Shown here piece by piece: positions 15,843-24,352 of a stretch of 64,000 nt of DNA. Both the position numbers and the translations under genes were made by a program. How positions within the stretch are numbered: position 1 is the stretch's first letter; every line of letters begins with the position of its first letter. The notes under the pieces were generated by a model, which worked only from the letters and a program-made list of their open reading frames with translations, did no database searches and was not told the origin of the DNA. The DNA is from Bergeyella_A cardium (GTDB lineage Bacteria > Bacteroidota > Bacteroidia > Flavobacteriales > Weeksellaceae): assembly GCF_030012605.2 (NCBI RefSeq), contig NZ_CP114055.2. One strand, 5' to 3'.

Positions 15843-18260
15843 ATGGATTTTGAAGAGATAGATTTGAGTGAGTTACTGGAAGGGAATTTCAGTATTGTAA
15901 CGGAAGAAATTAACTTGTCTGATAAGGAAGTGAACAAAGCGGGAGAGGAAAATCAGATCGTTTTTCCTATTCTTCCTGTGAGGAATATGGTGATGTTCCC
16001 ACAAATCATTGCACCTATTACAGCAGGTAGAAATAATAGCAAAAAATTATTGGAAGACGCCCAAAAAGAAGGGCAGCTAGTAGGAATCCTAAGCCAGAAA
16101 AATGGAGGGATAGAAAACCCTAAACTCCGCGATTTATACGAAACAGGAACGATTGTAAGAATCATCAGAAGTATAAAGCTCCCCGATGGAAATACTACTG
16201 TAATAACAAAAGGTGTAGGCAGGTTTAAGATAGACAGAATAGTCTATGATGAACCTTATATTCAAGCAGAAATAAAGAAATTAAGAGAAGTACAACCCAA
16301 GGATAAAGATATCTATGAGGCTCTGCAAGAGAATATAAAAGATCTCGCATTAAAGATTATCCGCCTTGACCCTAACATTCCTAATGCAGCGAATTTTGCC
16401 ATTAACAATATGGTAAATAGTGGGCATTTGGTAAATTTCGTTTGTAATAATGCCAATTTCAGCATCGAAGAAAAACAAAGCCTGCTCGAAGAGAGAAACC
16501 TACAAAAGAGAGCAGAAAAATGCTACGAACTCCTTGTAGAAGAATATAAAAGACTAGAGCTGAGAAATCAGATTCATAAAAAAACAACAAAGGAATTAGA
16601 TAAAAACCAAAGGGAATACTACCTGAACCAGCAGATGCGAAGCATACAGGAAGAGCTTGGAGGAGGGATAGATTCCGATATAGATGAGCTACAGGCAAAA
16701 GCCCAAAAGCTCAAATGGAATAATGAGATAGAAGAACACTTCCAGAAAGAGGTAAAACGGCTCCAAAGGCAAAATCCAAACTCTCCAGATTATAATGTTC
16801 AGAGAAATTACCTTGATTTCTTTACCGATCTGCCTTGGGAATCTTATACAAAAGACAATTTTAACCTTAATCAAGCTCAAAAAGTATTAGACAAAGCTCA
16901 TTTCGGATTAGAAGATATCAAGAAAAGAGTCTTGGAGCATATGGCTGTCCTCAAATTAAAGAAAGATATGAAATCTCCCATACTCCTCTTGGCCGGTCCT
17001 CCTGGAGTAGGTAAAACTTCTCTCGGGAAGTCTATAGCTGACGCTCTGGGAAGGAAATATGTACGAATCTCTCTCGGTGGGCTGCACGATGAAAGCGAAA
17101 TCCGAGGGCATAGAAAGACCTACATCGGAGCAATGGCTGGTCGTATTCTGCAAGGAATAAAGAAGGCTGGTGTATCAAATCCCGTAGTGGTCTTAGATGA
17201 GATTGATAAACTCGGGCAAGGGCTTAATGGAGACCCAAGTTCTGCACTGCTTGAGGTATTAGACCCTGAGCAGAACCATTCCTTCTATGATAATTATTTA
17301 GAGCGGGGATACGACCTCTCAAAAGTACTGTTTATCGCTACGGCAAACTCACTTTCAACCATACAAACACCTTTGTTAGACAGAATGGAGCTCATCCAAA
17401 TCGCAGGATACACTCTCGAAGAAAAAGTAGAAATTGCTAAAAGACATCTGATAAAAAAACAGCAAGAAGAAAACGGTCTAAGTTCCCAATCTTTTAAACT
17501 GGGAACAGCAGAATTAAAGCACATCATAGAGGCACACACTTCGGAAAGTGGGGTAAGAAATCTGGAAAAAAGAATTTCTTCAATTGCGAGATGGGTAGCC
17601 CTTCAGGTAGCGATGGAGAAGGAATATAATGCCAAATTAAGCATTGATAAAATCGATGAAATCTTAGGAGTACCAAGACCCAAAGCCCTGTCGGAAATGA
17701 GTTCTGTACCAGGGGTAGTAACTGGACTTGCGTGGACGAGCGTAGGTGGTGATATCCTCTTCATTGAAAGCATCATCAGCAATGGAAAAGGAGCTTTAAC
17801 AATGACGGGAAACCTCGGTAATGTAATGAAGGAATCAGCGACCATCGCATTGGAATATATCAAAGCGAAACACACCGAGCTCGGCATTGCTGCTGAAGAT
17901 CTGGAGAAGAAAAACATCCACATCCATGTACCCGAAGGCGCTACACCGAAAGATGGCCCATCAGCAGGGATAGCAATGCTCACTTCTATGGTTTCCAGCT
18001 TTAAAAATAAAAAAGTAAAACCTCACCTTGCAATGACGGGTGAAATCACACTCAGAGGGAAAGTACTCCCAGTAGGGGGAATTAAGGAAAAACTCCTCGC
18101 TGCTACAAGAGCAGGAATAAAGGAAGTCATCCTCTGCGAAGCCAACAGAAAAGATGTAGAGGAAATAAAAAAAGACTATTTGAGCAAACTAAAAATCCAC
18201 TTTGTTCAGAATATGAATGAGGTACTCGAATTAGCCTTAGAAAAGAATGGAAATATTTAG
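15843..18260 (+). CDS. lon: ATP-dependent protease Lon
   Basis: Degrades damaged and short-lived regulatory proteins. The 805-residue protein has an N-terminal LON substrate-binding domain (about 38-240), a helical region and an AAA+ ATPase with Walker A GPPGVGKTS (about 385-393) and Walker B VVLDEIDK. The C-terminal Ser-Lys protease domain has the catalytic Ser at about 707 in PKDGPSAGIAM and the Lys in GGIKEKLLAA. It overlaps tadA by 14 nt. The upstream palindrome and the sigma-54-like motif suggest stress control. Confidence 0.97.
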   Translation: MDFEEIDLSELLEGNFSIVTEEINLSDKEVNKAGEENQIVFPILPVRNMVMFPQIIAPITAGRNNSKKLLEDAQKEGQLVGILSQKNGGIENPKLRDLYETGTIVRIIRSIKLPDGNTTVITKGVGRFKIDRIVYDEPYIQAEIKKLREVQPKDKDIYEALQENIKDLALKIIRLDPNIPNAANFAINNMVNSGHLVNFVCNNANFSIEEKQSLLEERNLQKRAEKCYELLVEEYKRLELRNQIHKKTTKELDKNQREYYLNQQMRSIQEELGGGIDSDIDELQAKAQKLKWNNEIEEHFQKEVKRLQRQNPNSPDYNVQRNYLDFFTDLPWESYTKDNFNLNQAQKVLDKAHFGLEDIKKRVLEHMAVLKLKKDMKSPILLLAGPPGVGKTSLGKSIADALGRKYVRISLGGLHDESEIRGHRKTYIGAMAGRILQGIKKAGVSNPVVVLDEIDKLGQGLNGDPSSALLEVLDPEQNHSFYDNYLERGYDLSKVLFIATANSLSTIQTPLLDRMELIQIAGYTLEEKVEIAKRHLIKKQQEENGLSSQSFKLGTAELKHIIEAHTSESGVRNLEKRISSIARWVALQVAMEKEYNAKLSIDKIDEILGVPRPKALSEMSSVPGVVTGLAWTSVGGDILFIESIISNGKGALTMTGNLGNVMKESATIALEYIKAKHTELGIAAEDLEKKNIHIHVPEGATPKDGPSAGIAMLTSMVSSFKNKKVKPHLAMTGEITLRGKVLPVGGIKEKLLAATRAGIKEVILCEANRKDVEEIKKDYLSKLKIHFVQNMNEVLELALEKNGNI

Positions 18261-18687
18261 CGATGAATATTTTATGCGTCTCGCACTAAAAGAGGCACAA
18301 AATGCCTATGAGCAAGATGAAGTGCCCGTAGGCGCCATCGTAGTGCATAGCAACAGGATTATCGCCAAAAGCCATAACCTAACCGAAACGCTAAACGATG
18401 TAACCGCCCACGCAGAAATGCAGGCAATCACCTCCTCTGCAAATTTTCTCGGAGGGAAATACCTCACAGGCTGCATAATGTACATCACCCTCGAGCCCTG
18501 TGTAATGTGTGCGGGGGCATTAGCCTGGTCTCAAATCTCAAAAGTGGTTATCGGTGCTCGAGACCCTCAGAGAGGTTTTATAAATAAGAAGCTGACCCTT
18601 CATCCAAAAACAGAAATCATCAGTGGAGTTCTTGAGAACGAATGCTCTCAACTCATAAAAGATTTTTTTAAAACAAAACGACCGTAA
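18247..18687 (+). CDS. tadA: tRNA-specific adenosine deaminase
   Basis: Deaminates A34 to inosine in tRNA-Arg(ACG), which permits wobble decoding. The 146-residue protein has the zinc deaminase motifs HAE (His55, Glu57) and PCVMC (Cys85, Cys88), and the typical N-terminal MRLALKEAQNAYEQDEVPVGAIVV. It starts inside the last 14 nt of lon in another frame, so translation is probably coupled. Confidence 0.95.
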   Translation: MEIFSDEYFMRLALKEAQNAYEQDEVPVGAIVVHSNRIIAKSHNLTETLNDVTAHAEMQAITSSANFLGGKYLTGCIMYITLEPCVMCAGALAWSQISKVVIGARDPQRGFINKKLTLHPKTEIISGVLENECSQLIKDFFKTKRP

Positions 18688-18881
18688 TACAGTAAGCATC
18701 ATTTTGTTTTTAGTCCTCCTTCTATCGGTTGGTATAAGTGGCTTTTAGTTTTACCCTACTTTATAATAACTTAATTTCTATTAGAAAGGAAGAGAGAAAA
18801 CCATTCAATCAATACTTTTAGAAGGAAAATAAAGGTAGTAATGAGGAATGATAGAAAGGCCGAGTATTGATAAAAAATACT

Positions 18882-18889
18882 TAAATTTG
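18882..18889 (+). promoter_or_regulatory. -7 promoter element for serS
   Basis: TAAATTTG matches TAnnTTTG, 54 nt before the serS ATG. Confidence 0.5.
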
Positions 18890-18898
18890 TCGCTATTA

Positions 18899-18915
18899 CT
18901 CAGCAAGGAGCTGAG
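18899..18915 (+). promoter_or_regulatory. 5'-leader hairpin of serS
   Basis: CTCAGC-AAGGA-GCTGAG forms a 6-bp hairpin about 5-10 nt after the predicted transcription start. It may protect the 5' end or be part of a regulatory leader. No T-box-like features are visible. Confidence 0.4.
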
Positions 18916-18943
18916 AGAATTTGATTTTTAAAGAATACGGATT

Positions 18944-20212
18944 ATGTTACAAGTTAATTTTTTACGAGAGAACAAAACACGCGTTATAGAAGGCTTAAAA
19001 AAGAGAAATTTCCAAAATATAGAGCTTATAGACGAAGTGATTGGATTAGATGAGGAGAGGAAAAAGCTACAATTCGAGCTGGATAATCTCAATGCAGAGA
19101 GAAATAAAATTTCCAAAGAGATTGGAACACTGATGAAGGAAGGGAAAAGGGATGAAGCCGAAGCTCTGAAAGCAAAAACAGCTAGTTATGCAGGGAGAAT
19201 TAAGGAACTGGAAGCTGCAAGGCCTGAGGTAGAGAATAAACTCCTCGAAAAACTGTACTTAATCCCCAACATACCACATGAAAAGGTAAAAGCGGGTGTT
19301 TCAGCGGAGGATAATGAGGTGGTTTATCAGTCCTGTGCTGTAGAAGGTTTAGGTGGAGGTGCTATCCCCCACTGGGAACTTGCAAAAAAATATAATCTGA
19401 TAGACTTTGAGCTCGGAGTAAAAATCGCAGGAGCAGGATTCCCTGTTTATCTCGGTAAGGGAGCACGGTTACAGAGAGCATTGGTCCAATACTTTCTCGA
19501 CAAAAATACTGAAGCGGGGTATATGGAAGTAAACCCTCCTCATGTGGTGAATGAAGCATCGGGTTATGGTACTGGTCAGCTCCCAGACAAAGAAGGGCAG
19601 ATGTATTTCGTTAATGAGGATAATCTTTACCTTATCCCAACAGCTGAAGTACCCGTTACAAACCTCTATCGAGATGTAATTTTAGATGAAAAAGAACTCC
19701 CGATAAAAAATACAGCCTTCTCACAGTGCTACCGAAGGGAGGCAGGAAGCTATGGAGCCCATGTAAGAGGACTAAACAGGCTTCATCAGTTTGAGAAAGT
19801 AGAAATCGTGAGGATAGAGCATCCTGAAAAGTCTTACGCAGCCCTTGAAGAGATGGTGGAGCATATAAAAAGCCTATTAGAAGAGCTCGAACTGCCTTAC
19901 CGAATTCTCAGACTCTGTGGTGGAGATACTGGATTTACCTCCGCGATGACCTATGACTTTGAGGTATGGAGTGCAGCGCAAGAGAAATGGCTCGAAGTGT
20001 CTTCGGTATCTAATTTTGAGACCTTCCAGGCGAATCGATTAAAATGCAGATACAAAGGTGATGGTAAAACACAACTTGTACATACCCTAAACGGCTCTGC
20101 AATGGCTCTACCGAGGATTATGGCAGCACTGCTGGAGAATAATCAGACACCGCAAGGAATTAAACTTCCTAAAAAAATTGCTGAATATGCAAGATTTGAA
20201 ATGATAGATTAA
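18944..20212 (+). CDS. serS: Seryl-tRNA synthetase
   Basis: Charges tRNA-Ser (and tRNA-Sec where present). The 422-residue class II synthetase has the N-terminal coiled-coil arm (about 28-100, rich in E/K/L). The catalytic core follows with motif 2 CYRREAGSYGAHVRGLNRLHQF and motif 3 LNGSAMALPRIMAALLENNQT. Length and start are standard. Monocistronic with promoter, leader hairpin and a clean terminator. Confidence 0.97.
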   Translation: MLQVNFLRENKTRVIEGLKKRNFQNIELIDEVIGLDEERKKLQFELDNLNAERNKISKEIGTLMKEGKRDEAEALKAKTASYAGRIKELEAARPEVENKLLEKLYLIPNIPHEKVKAGVSAEDNEVVYQSCAVEGLGGGAIPHWELAKKYNLIDFELGVKIAGAGFPVYLGKGARLQRALVQYFLDKNTEAGYMEVNPPHVVNEASGYGTGQLPDKEGQMYFVNEDNLYLIPTAEVPVTNLYRDVILDEKELPIKNTAFSQCYRREAGSYGAHVRGLNRLHQFEKVEIVRIEHPEKSYAALEEMVEHIKSLLEELELPYRILRLCGGDTGFTSAMTYDFEVWSAAQEKWLEVSSVSNFETFQANRLKCRYKGDGKTQLVHTLNGSAMALPRIMAALLENNQTPQGIKLPKKIAEYARFEMID

Positions 20213-20229
20213 TACCCTAAAATACTTTT

Positions 20230-20259
20230 AGCCTTGAAAATATCAAGGCTATTTTTTTA
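20230..20259 (+). terminator. Rho-independent terminator after serS
   Basis: AGCCTTGA and TCAAGGCT arms with a 5-nt loop, then ATTTTTTTA. Confidence 0.9.
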
Positions 20260-20346
20260 TTCTGAGAAGATATAATAAACTGCTTTACTAATCTTTGTGT
20301 TATGAGTAAAGTAATAATTAATTTATGAATTCAAATTATTAAAAAA

Positions 20347-20378
20347 ATATTGCTCTATTTTTAAAAATAGAGCAATAT
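20347..20378 (-). terminator. Perfect 32-bp palindrome, probable ftnA terminator
   Basis: ATATTGCTCTATTTTT is followed immediately by its exact reverse complement (16+16, no spacer). On the minus strand it is followed by a run of seven T, so it can act as terminator for the ferritin gene ending at 20446. Perfect symmetry with no loop bases is unusual for a simple terminator. Confidence 0.6.
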
Positions 20379-20398
20379 GAAATTTATGTAGCGAATTA

Positions 20399-20447
20399 AG
20401 TAAATAAGCACACCTCATGCTAACAGGCGACTTAGCCTTTATTTACT
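20399..20447 (-). other. Stem-loop at the 3' end of ftnA
   Basis: Arms AGTAAATAA (20399-20407) and TTATTTACT (20439-20447) enclose an inner GCTAA...TTAGC pair. The distal arm reaches into the ferritin stop codon. Function is not evident. Confidence 0.4.
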
Positions 20448-20958
20448 AATCGTTTGAGCCGTCTTCGAGAACTCTTTGAGCGAGCTCCTGATCAAAAAGA
20501 TAAAGTGCAGACGGATTGTCATTTACTCGCTTCATTTTCGCAAGGAAAAGGGAAGCATTAGACTCTTCTTCTACCTGCTCATTGATAAACCATTGAAGAA
20601 ATGCCACAGTGGAGTAATCATTCTCTTCATTTGCTGCTTTAACGATGTTGAAAATACATTGAGTTACGAGTTTTTCGTGTTCCAAAGCTCTTTCAAAGAT
20701 ATCGATAGCATCTTTAAAATCATGAGGAGGCTGAGGGATGGCTTTAATCTGAATAGCTTCTGCATTCACATTTGCCAGATAATCGAACATCTTATCAGCA
20801 TGGGTAAGTTCTTCTTTACTCTGTACTCGGAAATAATTCGCGATACCATCCAAATCATTTACCTGAAACCAAGCAGACATTGCCAAATAATATTGAGCAG
20901 CATATTGCTCATGAGCGATTTGCTCATTGATTAAATCTGATACTTTTTTACTAATCAT
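20446..20958 (-). CDS. ftnA: Bacterial non-haem ferritin
   Basis: A 170-residue four-helix-bundle protein that oxidises Fe(II) and stores the iron as a mineral in a 24-subunit shell. Helix A carries HEQYAAQYYLAMSAWF. The diiron ligands are provided by the helix B segment SKEELTHADKMFDYL and the helix C/D residues in WFINEQVEEESNASLFL. No haem-binding Met of the bacterioferritin type is apparent. A TAnnTTTG element lies 17 nt upstream. Structured 3' sequences follow it. Divergent from the DUF4198-like gene, which may also handle metal. Confidence 0.93.
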   Translation of the reverse strand: MISKKVSDLINEQIAHEQYAAQYYLAMSAWFQVNDLDGIANYFRVQSKEELTHADKMFDYLANVNAEAIQIKAIPQPPHDFKDAIDIFERALEHEKLVTQCIFNIVKAANEENDYSTVAFLQWFINEQVEEESNASLFLAKMKRVNDNPSALYLFDQELAQRVLEDGSND

Positions 20959-20974
20959 AATTCAAATTTTCTGG

Positions 20975-20982
20975 CAAAATTA
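20975..20982 (-). promoter_or_regulatory. -7 promoter element for ftnA
   Basis: Minus-strand TAATTTTG, 17 nt upstream of the ATG. Confidence 0.55.
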
Positions 20983-21091
20983 AATGTTCTGAACCAATAA
21001 CAGAGAGGAAGTTATAAATTTATGTTTAAAATAATTTCAAATTGACAGATAAAATCGATGAAAATGCCTTGCCTATCTCAGCAGGTGAGAG

Positions 21092-21099
21092 TACTTTTG
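21092..21099 (+). promoter_or_regulatory. -7 promoter element for DUF4198-like gene
   Basis: TACTTTTG with a TTG at 21069-21071 (20-bp spacer), a good match to the -33/-7 pair known for Bacteroidetes. It places the start codon downstream, at 21147. Confidence 0.65.
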
Positions 21100-21146
21100 T
21101 AGCTTTTATAATCTTTATTAATAACCTTAAATCAAATTTTATAAAA

Positions 21147-21860
21147 ATGAAACAGAAACTCAATCTTTTAATGACTTTATTGGTGAGTATGATGGGTTAT
21201 GCACACCATATTTGGTTAGAAACAAAGCCTGTGGCAGAGCTGGGAAGCAAACACGAAGTACGGCTATACTTTGGTGATATGGAAGAAGTAACTCCCGTAG
21301 CACAATGGTTCTCTGACCTTAAGGAAGTGGAAGTAATAGTACAAACACCCTCTGGAAAAGTGATAAAATTAGAAACAGAGGACAAGGGACTGTACAGCGC
21401 TGGATATTTTGAGGCAACAGAAAAGGGTATTTATACCGTGAGCTTTAATCATCTTGTAAAAGACGCTTTTAAGGGAATGAAGATCCGCTATCAGTCGGTT
21501 GGATTTGTGAGCACAGATGCTTCAATAAATAAGAAATTAACTCTGGGAGATAAAGATTATTTTCAATTGGTACTTCAAACTAAAATAAAGGATGGAAAGC
21601 GCAACTATCAAATGCTAAAAAGCGATCATCTTTCAGATAAAATTAAAGTGAGGATAGAGCTTAATGGAGGTGAGCCCAAGTCTGTTCGTGTAGATAAAAA
21701 GGGGAATTTCAGCTTCTCTCCTGTGAATAAGGATAAGTATATGCTAAGGTTCAGCTCTTCCAAAACTGTAAATGAAAAGTATAACGGTGCTGATGTAAAT
21801 GTAGAATATACCTCATTGGTTTATGTAGGAGGTACAGAATATGTGAACTATAGCAACTAA
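21147..21860 (+). CDS. Exported DUF4198-like protein
   Basis: A 237-residue exported protein. The signal peptide (residues 1-19, ending GYA) should leave a mature N-terminus starting HHIWLETKP. This resembles DUF4198/COG5266 proteins, which begin HxFWLEP and are associated with metal uptake. Two Ig-like beta-sandwich halves are likely, with GNFSFSPVNKDKYMLRF near the C-terminus. The frame is open from 21042, but the promoter at 21092 rules out that start. It neighbours ferritin. Function is inferred to be periplasmic and possibly metal-binding. Confidence 0.7.
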   Translation: MKQKLNLLMTLLVSMMGYAHHIWLETKPVAELGSKHEVRLYFGDMEEVTPVAQWFSDLKEVEVIVQTPSGKVIKLETEDKGLYSAGYFEATEKGIYTVSFNHLVKDAFKGMKIRYQSVGFVSTDASINKKLTLGDKDYFQLVLQTKIKDGKRNYQMLKSDHLSDKIKVRIELNGGEPKSVRVDKKGNFSFSPVNKDKYMLRFSSSKTVNEKYNGADVNVEYTSLVYVGGTEYVNYSN

Positions 21861-21880
21861 CAAACAGCCCACTAAATAAA

Positions 21881-21920
21881 AAAAACAAAGGCTCAGCTTT
21901 CAATAAGCTGAGCCTTTTCT
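21881..21920. terminator. Bidirectional terminator
   Basis: AAAGGCTCAGCTT and AAGCTGAGCCTTT arms with a 5-nt loop between the convergent DUF4198-like and bacilliredoxin genes, A-run on one side and T-run on the other. Confidence 0.9.
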
Positions 21921-21940
21921 ATAATGAAACAGTATTTTTA

Positions 21941-22351
21941 TTAACAAAACTCTTCATAAGCTGCTTGAAGATTTGCTGCAAGAGCACCTGGAGCATTACC
22001 TTCGATATGGTGTCTTTCGAGCATATGCACTAATTCACCATCTTTAAAAATTGCTACACAAGGTGAGCTCGGTGGGAATGGTGCAAGGAATTTGCGGGCT
22101 TCTGCAACGGCTTCATTATCTACACCAGCAAAAACGGTAATGAGGTGGTCTGGTTTTTTATCTCCCGTAAGTGAGTAGATAACCCCTGGTCTTGCTCCCC
22201 CAGCAGCACAACCGCAAACGGAATTTATAACGAGAAGCGTAGTTCCTTCTCTTTTAAGTGCTTGATTTACCTGTTCGGCAGTTACTAAATCTTCAAAGCC
22301 TTTATCTGTAAGCTCTGCCTTCATAGGCAATACTAAGTCTTGTGGATACAT
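21941..22351 (-). CDS. Bacilliredoxin (BrxA/BrxB, YphP/YqiW family)
   Basis: A 136-residue thioredoxin-fold protein that removes bacillithiol from oxidised proteins. The active site is the family CGC motif (Cys46-Gly-Cys48) in INSVCGCAAGGARPG. It implies that the organism makes bacillithiol, which is known for several flavobacteria. It follows the ftsZ terminator and has its own TAnnTTTG element, so it is probably not part of the dcw transcript. Confidence 0.93.
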   Translation of the reverse strand: MYPQDLVLPMKAELTDKGFEDLVTAEQVNQALKREGTTLLVINSVCGCAAGGARPGVIYSLTGDKKPDHLITVFAGVDNEAVAEARKFLAPFPPSSPCVAIFKDGELVHMLERHHIEGNAPGALAANLQAAYEEFC

Positions 22352-22393
22352 AATATTATTTATTTAAAAGTTTTTCTTAATCTTTTTCGCGTG

Positions 22394-22401
22394 CAAAAAT
22401 A
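22394..22401 (-). promoter_or_regulatory. -7 promoter element for bacilliredoxin gene
   Basis: Minus-strand TATTTTTG, 42 nt upstream of the ATG. Confidence 0.5.
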
Positions 22402-22483
22402 CATATTCTATAGCAAAATATAGCAACGGCTGATAGCTCTCCATTAAAAACATACCAAAAGAAAGCCGTGACATATTGGCACA

Positions 22484-22514
22484 AAAAAGCCCTGATAAAA
22501 TATCTGGGCTTTTT
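22484..22514 (-). terminator. Terminator after ftsZ (end of dcw cluster)
   Basis: AAAAAGCCC and GGGCTTTTT arms around a 13-nt partly paired loop; on the minus strand a T-run closes it, 20 bp after the ftsZ stop codon. Confidence 0.75.
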
Positions 22515-22534
22515 GTACTATTTTTTGTGAAAGA

Positions 22535-24349
22535 CTAATCTACATCTTTATTCAGGAAGCTGTTCTGACGAATCTGAGCCTCTCCTTTATTATCTTCGGA
22601 GATGAAGAAAGAATTCTGCTCCTCAGTAGATGGAGCTTCATCAATCGAGATATTCTTTCTTCTGAAAGCAGGGACAGTCTCAAATTCATTTTCTGCTTCT
22701 GCAGAAGAATCTGCTCGGTAATAATTGAACTGTTGCAAGCGGTTTCTCCTCTCCTGAACCTTCTTTTGCTTATGCTCTTCAGATTCCTTAGTAATGAAAA
22801 TAAATCCTTCCTTTACCTCTTCGCTTTTATTTTGAGGAACTTCCTGAATACCTTCCTGCGGACTGAAAGTATGGGAAGGCTTAACCTCTTGCTCTACCTC
22901 AGTGCTTATTTTTTTTTTAACCTCGTACTGCGGTGCTATTTCTTCTTTATTAAGAGTAAAGCTGACCTCAACGGGTTTTTCCTCATGGGATGGGAAAGTT
23001 TCTTTGTGGTTTTCTACCTCGAATGAAAATGCTGAGCTTTCGTACTCATCAAAATCTGAGAAAAGGTTGATTTCGGATTTTGAGTCTGAATCATCATTAC
23101 CAAAGAAGCCTACTTGTACAGGGACTTCCTCTTCTATAACTAATGTCTGAGAAGAAATAGCTGGCGAGGAGGCTGCACTAAACTGAGGAGTGGGTTCAAA
23201 AACAGGGCCTTCATCATCATCCAATCGAAATATATTTTTATCTGATGGTAAAGATTCTTCCTGAGTTCTCTGCTCTCTCGTCTTAAATGGAGATTCTTTT
23301 TTAGGAGCGTTATCGTCTAACTTAAATGTAACTTTTTCAGATTCTCCTATCTGAATTTTTTTTTGATTATCTTTATTAAATCCTGTAGCGATGACGAGAA
23401 CTTTAATTTCATCTCCCAACTGTTGGTCTGTGCCAACTCCAAAAATAATATTAGCTTTATTATTTCCTCCTGCCTCTTCCTGAATATATCTATTGATAAA
23501 CCCAATTTCTTCCATAGTAGCTTCTTGATTTTCTTCATTACCACTAAGGATAAGGAGGAGTACATCTTTAGCTCCTGTAATCTTATTATCGTTTAATAAT
23601 GGGGAGTCAAGAGCCTTTTTAATAGCTTCTTCTGCCCTGTTTTCTCCAATAGCAGAACCTGTAGATATCAACGCAGTACCTGAATTTTCCAATACAGATT
23701 TAGCATCTCTAAAGTCTATATTAACAACTAATGGAGCGGTGATGACTTCTGCCATACCTTTAACTGCATTACTAAGGATTTCATCTGCACGGGCAAAACC
23801 ACTTAGGAAACCGAGCTTAGGGAATAGCTGTAGCAGCCTTTCATTATTAATAACGATAAGGGAATCTACGCTCTCTCTTAGTTTTTCAAGCCCCTGCTCT
23901 GCTTGGGTAAGTCTTATTTCGCCTTCAAAGGAAAAAGGAATAGTTACAATAGCTACGGTAAGGATACCCATATCTTTAGCTACTTTAGCTATTACTGGAG
24001 CAGCACCTGTACCTGTACCACCACCCATGCCTGCTGTAATGAATACCATTTTAGTATTCTGACCAAGCATTGCTTTTATATCATCTATGCTCTCAAGAGC
24101 TGCTTTTTCTCCTTCTTCTGGATCGGCACCAGCACCAAGACCTTCGGTAGTGGTAAGCCCAAGCTGGATTTTATTTTCTACGGGATTTTTATGCAGTACC
24201 TGCTGGTCAGTATTACAAATAACGAAATCTACACCGTGGATACCTCTTTCGTACATATGTTTGAGGGCATTATTACCTGCTCCACCAACGCCTATTACTT
24301 TAATGATTGAGGATTTCCCTTTTTCCATATTAAAACTCAGTTCCTTCAT
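22535..24349 (-). CDS. ftsZ: Cell division protein FtsZ
   Basis: Tubulin-like GTPase that forms the Z-ring. The 604-residue protein has the GTP-binding signature GGGTGTGAAP (109-118) and the T7 loop region NIDFRDAKSVL. The GTPase core ends near residue 330. About 275 residues of acidic, low-complexity tail follow (rich in E, S, K and P), far longer than the E. coli linker but usual in this phylum. It starts 3 nt after ftsA, so the two are surely coupled. Last gene of the dcw cluster. Confidence 0.97.
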   Translation of the reverse strand: MKELSFNMEKGKSSIIKVIGVGGAGNNALKHMYERGIHGVDFVICNTDQQVLHKNPVENKIQLGLTTTEGLGAGADPEEGEKAALESIDDIKAMLGQNTKMVFITAGMGGGTGTGAAPVIAKVAKDMGILTVAIVTIPFSFEGEIRLTQAEQGLEKLRESVDSLIVINNERLLQLFPKLGFLSGFARADEILSNAVKGMAEVITAPLVVNIDFRDAKSVLENSGTALISTGSAIGENRAEEAIKKALDSPLLNDNKITGAKDVLLLILSGNEENQEATMEEIGFINRYIQEEAGGNNKANIIFGVGTDQQLGDEIKVLVIATGFNKDNQKKIQIGESEKVTFKLDDNAPKKESPFKTREQRTQEESLPSDKNIFRLDDDEGPVFEPTPQFSAASSPAISSQTLVIEEEVPVQVGFFGNDDSDSKSEINLFSDFDEYESSAFSFEVENHKETFPSHEEKPVEVSFTLNKEEIAPQYEVKKKISTEVEQEVKPSHTFSPQEGIQEVPQNKSEEVKEGFIFITKESEEHKQKKVQERRNRLQQFNYYRADSSAEAENEFETVPAFRRKNISIDEAPSTEEQNSFFISEDNKGEAQIRQNSFLNKDVD

Positions 24350-24352
24350 ATT

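Noticed and set aside
22469..22481. TGACA-TAT-TGGCA as a third member of the lon/rhomboid palindrome family
   Set aside because: One arm deviates and no sigma-54-like element lies between it and the bacilliredoxin start.
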